This document shows positions 36,735 through 44,609 of a DNA stretch of 64,000 nucleotides, one piece after another. The stretch lies in NCBI GenBank assembly GCA_964619885.1, contig CAZUGA010000018.1, positions 1 through 64,000 of the forward strand. Direction: 5' to 3'. A program made the translations under genes and the position numbers. The DNA is from CAZUGA01 sp964619885 (GTDB taxonomy: Bacteria > Pseudomonadota > Gammaproteobacteria > Methylococcales > UBA1147). A model generated the notes under the pieces. That model ran no database searches. It was not told the origin of the DNA and worked only from the letters and a program-made list of their open reading frames with translations. The first letter of the stretch is position 1. Each line of letters starts with the position of its first letter.

Positions 36735-37784
36735 TTACCCCGATCGTTTTCGCAGGGGTCTACCCAATATCGCTTTGCGAAGCCCCCAGGTGTCTGCGTA
36801 TTGCACATGGTTGATCCAACCCTGGACGCTGGCGTCGAATTCTGCGAACGTAATTAATCCCGCGCAAAATTCCCCCCATCTTTGCGTTAAACGACGGTCA
36901 AAATCGCGAACTTTCCTGGCTTTTATTTTTCGATGGGTTGGGTAAATGATAAGTCCCAACCAGGGAATACCGTTGGCAACCGGGTACAATTGCGCTCTGG
37001 GGTGTACGCTAAGCCGCAACGTGGCCAATCGATCGATGATCGCTTGTTTCCAGTCCCATAAAAGGGCTTTGTCGTCGCTGAAAAAAGCCATATCGTCGAC
37101 GTAACGCAAATAACCTGTACAGCGTAGTTCTCGCTTGACGAAATGATCGAAGTTGTTCAGATAGCAATTGGACCAGAACTGAGAACTTAGATTACCGATC
37201 GGCAAACCCCTGGGTCGTACCAGGTCTAAAAGGTCGTCGCCGGGAAACCAGGTCATTTGATATTCATCGTCGAGTACACCGCTACCGCTGGCGATGATGA
37301 TTTCGACCAGCCTGCGCAATCCTTCATCCTGAATTTCTCGGAAAAGAATATCGATCAGGATTTGGTGGTCGATGGATGGGAAATGTTTGACGATATCCAG
37401 ACGCATTACATAACGATAACGCTGGGCAAAATATTGTAGTTTGGATATTGCCCGGTGCGTGCCTTTACCTCGCCGGTTGGCGTAGCTATCGTAAATAAAG
37501 CGCCGTTCGAACCACGGCTCGATAACATTGCACAACGCATGGTGAACAACTCGGTCGCGGAATGGTGCCGCGCTGATTTTACATTGCTTGGGTGCATGGA
37601 TGTAAAAATTCTTGTAGAGGCCGGGTTTATAAGTCCGGTTTTGTAGCTCGGTTTGTAATTCCAATAAGCGGTCGGCCAGTTGATGCTCGAAATGTGCGAC
37701 GGTATCGCGTTGCCTTTTACCGGCCGCGGCTTTCTTGTAGGCCCTAAGCAGGTTAGTCCAATCGACAACCTCAACCAGTTTCAT
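36735..37784 (-). CDS. DGR reverse transcriptase
   Basis: The 349-residue product is a group-II-intron-like RT of the DGR clade. It has L-D-I-V-K-H-F-P-S-I-D-H (first catalytic aspartate), G-L-P-I-G-N-L-S-S-Q-F-W (the DGR-type I-G-x-x-x-S-Q box) and Y-V-D-D-M-A-F-F (catalytic Asp pair). No maturase or endonuclease domain follows, as usual for DGRs. It copies TR RNA with errors at adenines, together with Avd. Its ATG lies 18 bases from the divergent avd ATG, so the RT transcript must start inside or beyond avd, probably at the TR promoter. It is convergent with target 1, 39 bases apart. Confidence 0.93.
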   Translation of the reverse strand: MKLVEVVDWTNLLRAYKKAAAGKRQRDTVAHFEHQLADRLLELQTELQNRTYKPGLYKNFYIHAPKQCKISAAPFRDRVVHHALCNVIEPWFERRFIYDSYANRRGKGTHRAISKLQYFAQRYRYVMRLDIVKHFPSIDHQILIDILFREIQDEGLRRLVEIIIASGSGVLDDEYQMTWFPGDDLLDLVRPRGLPIGNLSSQFWSNCYLNNFDHFVKRELRCTGYLRYVDDMAFFSDDKALLWDWKQAIIDRLATLRLSVHPRAQLYPVANGIPWLGLIIYPTHRKIKARKVRDFDRRLTQRWGEFCAGLITFAEFDASVQGWINHVQYADTWGLRKAILGRPLRKRSG

Positions 37785-37802
37785 AGTAACGGAGCTAAAT
37801 GT

Positions 37803-38141
37803 ATGACAAGTGAAATGGTCATCTTAACGCGGACCTTTGATTTATTGGATTGGCTGTTGCCCAAAGCCAAGCAGTTTCCGAAGAGTTACCGGTCCACAGT
37901 TAGTCAGCGATTATTCGATTCGGCCCTGGATTTTCAAGAGGCGCTGTTCGATGCGCAAAGCCAGGGTGGCTCAACTCGCCAGAAACATTTACGCGCTGCG
38001 GATTCGGCATTGAACAAATTGCGGCTTTATCTTCGCTTGGTACACCGATGGCGGTGGTTGAACGACGGGCAATTCCAGCATGTTAGCACGATGGTTGCAG
38101 AAATTGGACGGTTATTGGGTGCCTGGATTAAATCAAGGTGA
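37803..38141 (+). CDS. avd: Avd (accessory variability determinant)
   Basis: The 112-residue product fits the four-helix-bundle Avd family: F-P-K-S-Y-R-S-T-V-S-Q-R, L-R-L-Y-L-R-L-V-H-R-W and the C-terminal E-I-G-R-L-L-G-A-W-I-K. Avd forms a basic pentameric barrel that binds the RT and TR RNA. The start ATG 37803 has GGAG at 37791-37794; the longer frame from 37680 would overlap the RT. Avd lies on the strand opposite RT and TR, which is unusual since these genes normally point the same way. Confidence 0.88.
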   Translation: MTSEMVILTRTFDLLDWLLPKAKQFPKSYRSTVSQRLFDSALDFQEALFDAQSQGGSTRQKHLRAADSALNKLRLYLRLVHRWRWLNDGQFQHVSTMVAEIGRLLGAWIKSR

Positions 38142-38354
38142 GGTGCCCCAGCGCGATAGCACAGGGGGCACCTCGATTTTGTATATACCCGACCGATTTA
38201 TCTTGTGCGGGTGGGACTGGCCTGCGCCATCATTAAACCTTCGCCTCGGGCCGCAAACCGTGGTCGGCAACCATTTCTGGAAGCGCCGTGTTGCCTAGTG
38301 GTACACATCGCTCGCAACGGCCAAATACACAAGCCGCGCCGTTGAAGGGGATAA

Positions 38355-38485
38355 AGATGTGGGACGAACAACACAACCGAAAACCGATATTGTTGTTGCG
38401 GTTGTCGGGGTGGTTGTTGTTGCGGTACGCGGCGCGCGCGTTGTCTTGATTGTTGTTCCAAGACCCGCCGCGCAACACCCGGCGG
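38355..38485 (-). repeat. DGR template repeat (TR)
   Basis: Read on the minus strand, the 131-base repeat is rich in AAC/AAT codons (11 of them) at the positions that vary in the two receptors, and would encode R-V-L-R-G-G-S-W, then N-rich sequence, then I-G-F-R-L-C-C. Its 3' end (IMH-like, CCCACATC) differs from that of both VRs (CCCCCATCG), as expected for a template versus targets. It lies downstream of a TATAAT promoter and upstream of the RT on the same strand. The ORF spanning it is the template's reading frame, not a gene. Confidence 0.93.
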
Positions 38486-38525
38486 CTCGTCACAGGCAGC
38501 CCCACCGGACGAATCCGGCCCGCTG

Positions 38526-38551
38526 ATTATAGCAAAAATTGGATTGGTCAA
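38526..38551 (-). promoter_or_regulatory. predicted promoter of the template repeat RNA
   Basis: On the minus strand, a perfect -10 box TATAAT (38526-38531) is preceded by TTGACC (38546-38551). The spacer is 14 bases, shorter than the ideal 17. Transcription would begin near 38519, about 35 bases ahead of the TR, and could continue into the RT. Confidence 0.5.
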
Positions 38552-38561
38552 CCTTCCGGTA

Positions 38562-38652
38562 TAGAAAACCTTGGGCAAGAGCCGCTGTGAATACATCCAT
38601 GTACGCTTGACAGCGGCGTCCTGCCGCCGACACTCTTGCCCAAGGTTTTCTA
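38562..38652. repeat. 20-bp perfect inverted repeat with inner stem, between TR and target 2
   Basis: Bases 38562-38581 are the exact reverse complement of 38633-38652. Inside, 38581-38588 pairs with 38610-38617 (8 bp) and 38613-38617 could alternatively pair with 38623-38627. The 91-base element is too long for a plain terminator and lies between the end of the second target gene and the TR promoter. It may end the receptor transcript, insulate the TR, or form a cruciform. Confidence 0.8.
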
Positions 38653-38716
38653 CGCCTAGGCCAGTGACAATAAAAGAGGCCCAAAAATTCACGCGAAACG
38701 CGCTACGCGCGTTAAA

Positions 38717-38732
38717 TGCCGCTCACGCGGCA
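38717..38732 (-). other. GC-rich hairpin downstream of VR2
   Basis: TGCCGC and GCGGCA (38717-38722 with 38727-38732) form a perfect 6-bp stem with a 4-base loop, about 20 bases past VR2, after the sequence TGATCACTG. It matches the element after VR1 in position, flanking sequence and stem. Confidence 0.6.
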
Positions 38733-38744
38733 AACAGTGATCAG

Positions 38745-41234
38745 TTAATCAACGATGGGGGACAAACAACACAACCGAAAACCGATAACGTCGTTGCGGT
38801 CGTCGGGGCGGTTGCTGCTGCGGTACGCGGCGCGCGCGCGGCCTCGATTGCTGCTCCAAGACCCGCCGCGCAACACCCGGCGGTCGTCACCGGAGACAGC
38901 TTTTTCTCGCCCGTCATCGATTTGGTAGGGATAGTCGTGCAAGAGACTGCTGGTCCAATTCCAGACGTTGCCTGACATGTCGGTTAATCCTTCCGGCGTT
39001 TCGCCACCCGGAAATACACCGATTGGCGTGGTGCGACGAATATGCGTTTCAAATGTATTGATGTGGGTTGCATCAAATTCATCACCATACGCATAGCGGC
39101 GCACCTTGCCCCCACGCCCTGCTGCTTCCCATTCGGCTTCCGTGGATAGCCGGAAACTTCGGTCGGTCTGCATACTGAGCCAGGCACAATATGCCTGGGC
39201 TTCGTGCCAGCAAATGCCGACCACTGGCTGGTTCGGGTTGCTAAACGCCTCGTCGTTCCAGAACGCCGGTTGAATTTGGCGGCCCGGGGGGCACCAATCG
39301 TTAAGCAAGTCCGTAAATTCCGGATCGCTCATTTGCGCTATTTGTTCCCATTCATCCGCTTGTTTCGTGGTGATTTTATTTTGATCTACCGCGTGGCGTA
39401 TGGAATCAAAATTCTCCTGTAAATACTTCCTATTCTCACGCCATTGCTGTTTCGGCCCTTTGGTCGTGGCCTTGCCACTTCGCGAAGCTTCGGCTTCACC
39501 GGTCTGCCAACATCGTTTATCGTCGTAACCGTCAGCGTCTATAAACAAACGCCATTCGGCGTTGGTCACTGAATATTGCCCAATCTCAAAGGTTTCTAAT
39601 GCAACTTCATGCTGCGGACTTTCACGTTCGTATAAACCCTCATCGCTGCCAATTGTATAGGTTCCACCCGGAATTTTGACCATCGGTGGTAATAGATATT
39701 CTCCATCGGGTCCCTGACCCCGCACAAAACGCGGATCGCCCAAAGGGCCCAGCGACAAACCCGCCGCGATGCGTGCGCGTAGATCGGCTTCGGGTGCTTG
39801 GCTGCGTTCGACAAGTGCTTGTGCAATCTGGTCTTTGAATTCGTCGCTTAATTGAATCTCGGGTTGCGCGGCGCAACGCCCGGCTAGTGCCAGGTTGGTG
39901 GGCATCAACGCTTGGAGAATGGTTTCAGGATCATCAACCATTGCTGCGGCCAATACCGTGGTTTCTTCCCACCCAGTGCCCAGTAAAGGTGGCAGCGGGT
40001 CGGAATCGGGTAGCGTGGCCAGGGTTTTTTTTAAGGGTTCGGGTACCCGGTTCCACCGCCATTCTTGTTGTACCAAGCTGGGGTCAGGTAGGTGCGCGAG
40101 TTGCCGGGCAGCGAAAAATTCCTGCATCAGTTGGTGTACGTAGGTTATTTCGTCGCCTTCCAGGTCATGGATCAATACGTCTATAGAAACTGCGGCGTTG
40201 ATGATATCTTCACCGCGGTCTTGATCCAGCAGATCCAACGCTTCGTCGTAGTCGATGCGTACTTGTCCGCCTTCGGTTGCTGAGCGTTGTTTTTGCATGC
40301 GGTAAGCCAATTGACTGAGCTGCGGAATCAATAACCCGCGTTGCGGCAATTCGTGGGTTGATTTCCAACGTTTAGCGTTGATTAACCGCTGCGTATCGCG
40401 TTCAGTAAGTAGTGTTCCTGGTTGGAACAGCGGATTATCGCCGTTAACTTCACGCTTAATCAATTGGCGGATAAATCCCGAGAATAAACCCGTGCGGCCT
40501 TCGGGGACTTCGCCATCCCGGCTTTGTTCAACCAGCATCTTCAAATAATATGGCGAGCGGAACAGGTCTAGATGATCCGTGTCTTTGAGATTCGCCCACA
40601 ATTGGGTTGCATTTTCTTCGGCGTAATGCGCGATGAATTGCGCGACTTGATGATCGTCCAACGGTTCGATACGAACTTGCGGAACCGGCCGTTCCTTGCT
40701 CGACAAAGACGCGCTATAGTCCAAGCTACGGCAGGAAAAGATCACCCGATTCCCACCCGGGCCTTGCGACAGATCGCTTAGAAAATCTTTCCACAACCGA
40801 ATGACTTCTTTACCGGTTGCCGGGATTTCGTTTAATGCGTCCAACAGCAGGGTCATGCAGCCTTGGGCGAGCAATTCATCGAGGTTGGGTAAATTGGGAT
40901 TGCTATTGGACCAGCGCTGGTTGAGCCATTTACGGGGCAGCGGCAGCGTATCGTCTGAATGTGTCGGTTTGTAGTCGCTGAGTTGAATGAAAAAGGTCAG
41001 TCGGCTGGAGTTGGACGGGGACGACTCCAATCCTTTGAGTTCAGATCGACTGTTATCCAGCTCGTAATGCCGTAATAGGGTGCTTTTGCCCGAACCCGGT
41101 GCGCCCAGAATCACCAAAGTTTGTTCGGTGACTTTGTTTAGCACAGCGTCGAGGTTGTCGAATTTTTCGCTGCCTTGCTGCCAACGCTGGCCCTGAGCGT
41201 CTTCGCCCTGGTCAATTAGCAGGCTTAGATTCAC
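38745..41234 (-). CDS. DGR target 2: NACHT NTPase + FGE-like variable receptor
   Basis: The 829-residue frame has a NACHT-type NTPase (Walker A G-A-P-G-S-G-K-S-T at 44-52, Walker B L-L-L-D-A-L-N-E at 129-136) and, from about 535, an FGE/C-type-lectin-like domain (I-P-G-G-T-Y-T-I-G-S-D-E-G, D-M-S-G-N-V-W-N-W) ending in VR2 and G-F-R-L-C-C. The GTG at 41234 is the first standard start, but the frame reads as protein 107 bases further up (I-D-R-W-S-G-P-R-F-E-L-D-Q-R-F) back to the end of the hydrolase gene, without any ATG, GTG or TTG. The true N-terminus may therefore arise by -1 frameshifting from that gene. Confidence 0.85.
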   Translation of the reverse strand: MNLSLLIDQGEDAQGQRWQQGSEKFDNLDAVLNKVTEQTLVILGAPGSGKSTLLRHYELDNSRSELKGLESSPSNSSRLTFFIQLSDYKPTHSDDTLPLPRKWLNQRWSNSNPNLPNLDELLAQGCMTLLLDALNEIPATGKEVIRLWKDFLSDLSQGPGGNRVIFSCRSLDYSASLSSKERPVPQVRIEPLDDHQVAQFIAHYAEENATQLWANLKDTDHLDLFRSPYYLKMLVEQSRDGEVPEGRTGLFSGFIRQLIKREVNGDNPLFQPGTLLTERDTQRLINAKRWKSTHELPQRGLLIPQLSQLAYRMQKQRSATEGGQVRIDYDEALDLLDQDRGEDIINAAVSIDVLIHDLEGDEITYVHQLMQEFFAARQLAHLPDPSLVQQEWRWNRVPEPLKKTLATLPDSDPLPPLLGTGWEETTVLAAAMVDDPETILQALMPTNLALAGRCAAQPEIQLSDEFKDQIAQALVERSQAPEADLRARIAAGLSLGPLGDPRFVRGQGPDGEYLLPPMVKIPGGTYTIGSDEGLYERESPQHEVALETFEIGQYSVTNAEWRLFIDADGYDDKRCWQTGEAEASRSGKATTKGPKQQWRENRKYLQENFDSIRHAVDQNKITTKQADEWEQIAQMSDPEFTDLLNDWCPPGRQIQPAFWNDEAFSNPNQPVVGICWHEAQAYCAWLSMQTDRSFRLSTEAEWEAAGRGGKVRRYAYGDEFDATHINTFETHIRRTTPIGVFPGGETPEGLTDMSGNVWNWTSSLLHDYPYQIDDGREKAVSGDDRRVLRGGSWSSNRGRARAAYRSSNRPDDRNDVIGFRLCCLSPIVD
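38753..38883 (-). repeat. DGR variable repeat 2 (VR2)
   Basis: The 131 bases align gaplessly with the TR. In the core, 13 substitutions are found, all where the template has A (mostly A to G). The flanking 28 bases are identical to TR and VR1, and the 3' end carries the CCCCCATCG form shared with VR1. The frame stays open and ends I-G-F-R-L-C-C-L-S-P-I-V-D. Confidence 0.94.
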
Positions 41235-41341
41235 AAAACGTTGATCCAGCTCAAAACGTGGCCCCGACCAACGGTCGATGCAACCTTGGTAAAACTGTGC
41301 CGTGGTTTGACCCGATGGTTCCGGCGATGTGCCCGTCGGGT

Positions 41342-42424
41342 CTATTTGGGGTTTTGCCTGAGTTCCCGGGCTAGATCGGGTCGGTCAATTTGGTCTAACG
41401 CAGTCGGTAGATTTGCCAATTCTCGTCGTCGTTCCAGCCAGTCCCAGATTTCACGGCCTTCATCGCCTTTTTCAAATTTGTTTTGATCGCTGGCGTCGAT
41501 CTCCAAAATATCTGCAAGTGATCTCCAGTCAGGCCCGAGATTTTTGCAAAAACTGATTTTCACTGGGCCAGAAAATTCAATTCGAATTACTCTGGTTTGA
41601 GATTGATTGTTCTCGGTTTCAATCGATTTAGTTTTCGAGGCGTTGTCAGGAGAGATATCTGCCGTTTGGTTTAATGTAGAATCGATATAATTCTTAACCC
41701 GAAGGTAAACGGCGGCAGTTTTGGTTTTCGGTTTGCAAATTGTAATATGGTCCGCGTCTTGCGGAATAGGTAGGATCCCCTGAATTCCCGGATCGGCCGA
41801 AGTTTCGTCGACGACCATAATTTTTTTGGTTTTATATTTCTCGAAATATACCGCGGTCATGATACCCAAAGCCGAATGGTTCTCTCGAAACCATAAGTTT
41901 AGGTTTCGTAACGTTGGGTGATGTGCTTTTAATTGATCGATTGTGACCGTTGTCCCGATTAAGCTACCTATATGATCGATCCAATTGGCGATATTCGAGC
42001 CTGAGTGCGGCGTGGAGAGAAAAATGATGAATTTTGATTGGTCAAGTATCGATGCCCAAGCCGGTTTATTGAGTTCTTTTGCGTGACGTAAAGCTTGTTT
42101 GACCAATAGACCACCTAGGCTGTGGCAGACGAAGCCTATCGGTCTTTGACCGAATTCGCGTAGTTCTAGATAATCTAGGACATCCATTGCTCTGTCCTCT
42201 AGTGGCATGGAGTGACCTTTCCATTCCAAAGATCGAGCTTCGTAGTCTAGTGACCAAACACCGATATTGGGATACTCACGGGCGATCCAATTCGGCCAGA
42301 ATCCTTCGTCGATATCTGTATTTTCCCAAGTACTGCGCGGGTCTCCGTCCAATCCATGCACAAATATTAGGTCGATTTGGCGATTAGCGTTATTACAACC
42401 CGAGATTTCCAACAGCTCAGCCAT
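41342..42424 (-). CDS. lipase-like alpha/beta hydrolase with C-terminal EAD-like domain
   Basis: The 360-residue product has a PGAP1/SERAC1-like hydrolase domain: F-V-H-G-L-D-G near residue 21, nucleophile elbow C-H-S-L-G-G (Ser102), S-T-P-H-S-G-S, and A-D-H-I-T-I-C-K with the likely catalytic histidine. Residues about 285-355 (K-I-S-F-C-K-N-L-G-P-D-W, then G-D-E-x-R-E-I-W-D-W-L) match the N-terminal domain of target 1. Such small effector-associated domains pair like with like, so the STAND receptor could recruit and activate this hydrolase, perhaps to cut membrane lipids. Its stop is directly followed by the -1 frame of target 2. Confidence 0.85.
   Translation of the reverse strand: MAELLEISGCNNANRQIDLIFVHGLDGDPRSTWENTDIDEGFWPNWIAREYPNIGVWSLDYEARSLEWKGHSMPLEDRAMDVLDYLELREFGQRPIGFVCHSLGGLLVKQALRHAKELNKPAWASILDQSKFIIFLSTPHSGSNIANWIDHIGSLIGTTVTIDQLKAHHPTLRNLNLWFRENHSALGIMTAVYFEKYKTKKIMVVDETSADPGIQGILPIPQDADHITICKPKTKTAAVYLRVKNYIDSTLNQTADISPDNASKTKSIETENNQSQTRVIRIEFSGPVKISFCKNLGPDWRSLADILEIDASDQNKFEKGDEGREIWDWLERRRELANLPTALDQIDRPDLARELRQNPK
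41348..41354 (-). promoter_or_regulatory. possible -1 ribosomal frameshift site
   Basis: On the minus strand the heptamer A-AAC-CCC fits the X-XXY-YYZ slippery pattern, in the hydrolase frame, two codons before its TAG. A -1 slip would continue as Q-I-D-P-T-G-T-S-P-E-P-S-G into the NACHT frame, a proline/threonine-rich linker. The alternative is a simple indel or an assembly error. Confidence 0.4.
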
Positions 42425-42811
42425 TTGTCCTTATCCGTTGTTATATAAGCCGATTCGTATGGTAGCATCAATTTTTGCTGTTTTGTAATTTGGGTCGAAC
42501 GCAAAAAAACGACTGTTAGTTCGAAAATCTATTGGATTTTCATCCTACTTTGTTAATCTGTATTTGCATTAAAGTTTAAATACGCGTATTCCACGATTGT
42601 TTGGAATAGGATTGGTTTTGGGGTTTGCGGCCCTAAAATATAGGAAGTAAGGGATTGATGCGCTTAACACTTTGTTACACGCGGTTCAGCCGCGGTATAG
42701 TTTGGCGCGGCTAGTCTGGCTAGAGTTACACAAATTACAAAGAGTATTGTCTGTAGGTAGTGGAAGCGATGCTTTTAACGGGTTGGTTAATTACAGCAAG
42801 GGAGTACAACT
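42425..42811. other. intergenic region before aqpZ
   Basis: No gene is supported. It must hold promoters for the hydrolase/receptor unit (minus strand) and aqpZ (plus strand). A small hairpin (CGCGG, 5-base loop, CCGCG) lies near 42680-42695. Confidence 0.4.
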
Positions 42812-43501
42812 ATGTTGAACAAATTGGGTGCGGAATTTCTGGGTACGTTTTGGTTGGTGTTGGGCGGTTGTGGCAGCGCGGTATTAGCGGCCGGTGTTCC
42901 TGATGTGGGGATCGGCTACATGGGGGTGGCGTTTGCGTTTGGGCTGACGTTGCTGACAATGGCTTACGCGATTGGGCATATCTCGGGGTGCCACATTAAT
43001 CCGGCGGTTTCCATTGGGCTTTGGGCCGGGGGGCGTTTTTCCGGATCGGAGCTGGTGCCTTATATTGTTTCCCAGGTTTTGGGGGGGATTGCCGGTGCGG
43101 CGGTGTTGTATATGATCGCATCGGGTAAGGCCGGATTCGAGCTGAGCGCGGGGTTTGCGTCCAATGGCTACGGCGAGCATTCACCGGGCGGTTACGATTT
43201 GGGTGCTGCGTTGATCTGCGAGATCGTCATGACCTTTATGTTTCTAATGATTATTCTCGGTTCGACGGATCGCAGAGCGCCCACGGGTTTTGCGCCGATC
43301 GCGATCGGTCTTGGTTTGACGCTGATCCATTTGATCAGTATTCCGGTGACCAATACGTCGGTCAATCCGGCGCGTAGCACCGGTGTTGCAATATTCGTTG
43401 GGGATTGGGCGACCGCCCAATTGTGGCTTTTTTGGGTAGCCCCGATTATCGGCGCAATTGTGGCCGGGGTAGTTTACCGATGGCTGGGTGGTGACGATTG
43501 A
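42812..43501 (+). CDS. aqpZ: aquaporin Z
   Basis: The 229-residue product has six helices and both N-P-A boxes (H-I-N-P-A-V-S and S-V-N-P-A-R-S). A His in the H2 position of the second half and the small-pore residues match water-selective AqpZ rather than glycerol facilitators. AGGGAG precedes the ATG. It allows fast water movement across the inner membrane. Confidence 0.93.
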   Translation: MLNKLGAEFLGTFWLVLGGCGSAVLAAGVPDVGIGYMGVAFAFGLTLLTMAYAIGHISGCHINPAVSIGLWAGGRFSGSELVPYIVSQVLGGIAGAAVLYMIASGKAGFELSAGFASNGYGEHSPGGYDLGAALICEIVMTFMFLMIILGSTDRRAPTGFAPIAIGLGLTLIHLISIPVTNTSVNPARSTGVAIFVGDWATAQLWLFWVAPIIGAIVAGVVYRWLGGDD

Positions 43502-43577
43502 TAGCTCAGCGGATGCGATAGCTGGAAATTTTGTCAACAGAGGCTGATCGGAAATCCCAGCATAATTTTGAGAGTTA

Positions 43578-44609
43578 TTAGGCCGGGTATTCAAAGATCG
43601 TCTGCAGGACGTTTTGAGTTTTGTCTGCATTGATTCGAAAAGCGGTTTCGTATTCGCTAAATTTCAGTCGGTGCGTGATCAGGCTTTCAGGGTTGATGTG
43701 CTTGATCATGGACCAGGCCAGTTGCAGGCGTCTGGCCTTGGTCCAGCGCGCCGAAAGCTGCGGGTCGATGGAACTGACCTGGCTGGATATCAGACGGATA
43801 CGGCTGCGGTGAAAACGCCCGCCCAGATCTATCGGATTGGACTGGTTGCCGTACCAGGATCCGATAACAATTTTACCGGCAAATCCGGTCAGCTCTATAG
43901 CCCGGTTTAACGCATCCATATTGCCGGATAATTCAAAGGCGATGTCCAAGCCGTTTGGTTCGGGGCGTTTGGATAAACGGGCTTTTAAATCGTTCCATTG
44001 TTCGCTATTGTTTGGGTCTTGCACCGAGCTTGCTCCCATTTCCATGGCTTTTCCGCGCCGGTAATGCAGCGTGTCTACCGCAATAAGTTCGGTCAACGCT
44101 ATTTCGCTGAGCAGCGCGGTACAAAGCAGTCCTACAACGCCCAGGCCAAATACGCCTACGCAATAGCCTATCACCGGTTTTGCGTCCATTACGAAATTGA
44201 GCGCAGATTCCATATTGGGCAGAAACAACGCTGATTCTGCTCCGAGTTCGGTTGGAACCGGAAAACATTCCTGCAAGCGAACCACCAGCAGATTCTGGTG
44301 TGGGTGGAATACGAAGACCAAGCGGTCGATCCATACAGGATCGATATTTGCACCACACTCGACAATCCTGCCTACCAGTGTATAGCCGTAGCGAAATGGA
44401 TAGTCGAAAGTACCCGTCAGGCTGGTGATATTATCGTCCAGTGGAAGGTCCAGCGGCATTGATCCGCGGTAGATCATCGCTTCGGTACCGGGGCTGATCG
44501 CGGAATAGCGTGTTGCAACCAAAACCTGATCGTTGGCTAACGGCGGCAGTTCTAATTCAGCTATCTCTACTTTTTCGGGGGCGGTGTGGAAGATCGCCTG
44601 AGCGTGCAT
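43578..44609 (-). CDS. zinc-type (MDR) dehydrogenase lacking the usual catalytic cysteine
   Basis: The 343-residue product is a medium-chain dehydrogenase with a Rossmann motif G-V-F-G-L-G-V-V-G. At the usual catalytic-zinc cysteine region it reads A-I-S-P-G-T-E, as in BchC-like and related enzymes, so a classic zinc site is absent. It starts at the stop of the RibA-RibD_C fusion, so the two are translationally coupled and probably act in one pathway, possibly on a pterin- or flavin-type intermediate. Confidence 0.72.
   Translation of the reverse strand: MHAQAIFHTAPEKVEIAELELPPLANDQVLVATRYSAISPGTEAMIYRGSMPLDLPLDDNITSLTGTFDYPFRYGYTLVGRIVECGANIDPVWIDRLVFVFHPHQNLLVVRLQECFPVPTELGAESALFLPNMESALNFVMDAKPVIGYCVGVFGLGVVGLLCTALLSEIALTELIAVDTLHYRRGKAMEMGASSVQDPNNSEQWNDLKARLSKRPEPNGLDIAFELSGNMDALNRAIELTGFAGKIVIGSWYGNQSNPIDLGGRFHRSRIRLISSQVSSIDPQLSARWTKARRLQLAWSMIKHINPESLITHRLKFSEYETAFRINADKTQNVLQTIFEYPA

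Noticed and set aside
36735..37784. Retron or group II intron RT
   Set aside because: No maturase domain or intron structure, and the TR/VR pairs and Avd prove the DGR type.
38198..38692. Minus-strand ORFs (38198-38692, 38233-38505) covering the template repeat
   Set aside because: They only reflect the TR's receptor-like reading frame; no FGE domain precedes the repeat and no start signal is present. They are not separate genes.
38571..38975. Plus-strand ORF across VR2 and the inverted repeat
   Set aside because: It is the antisense shadow of VR2 and the structured spacer, with low-complexity alanine-rich composition.
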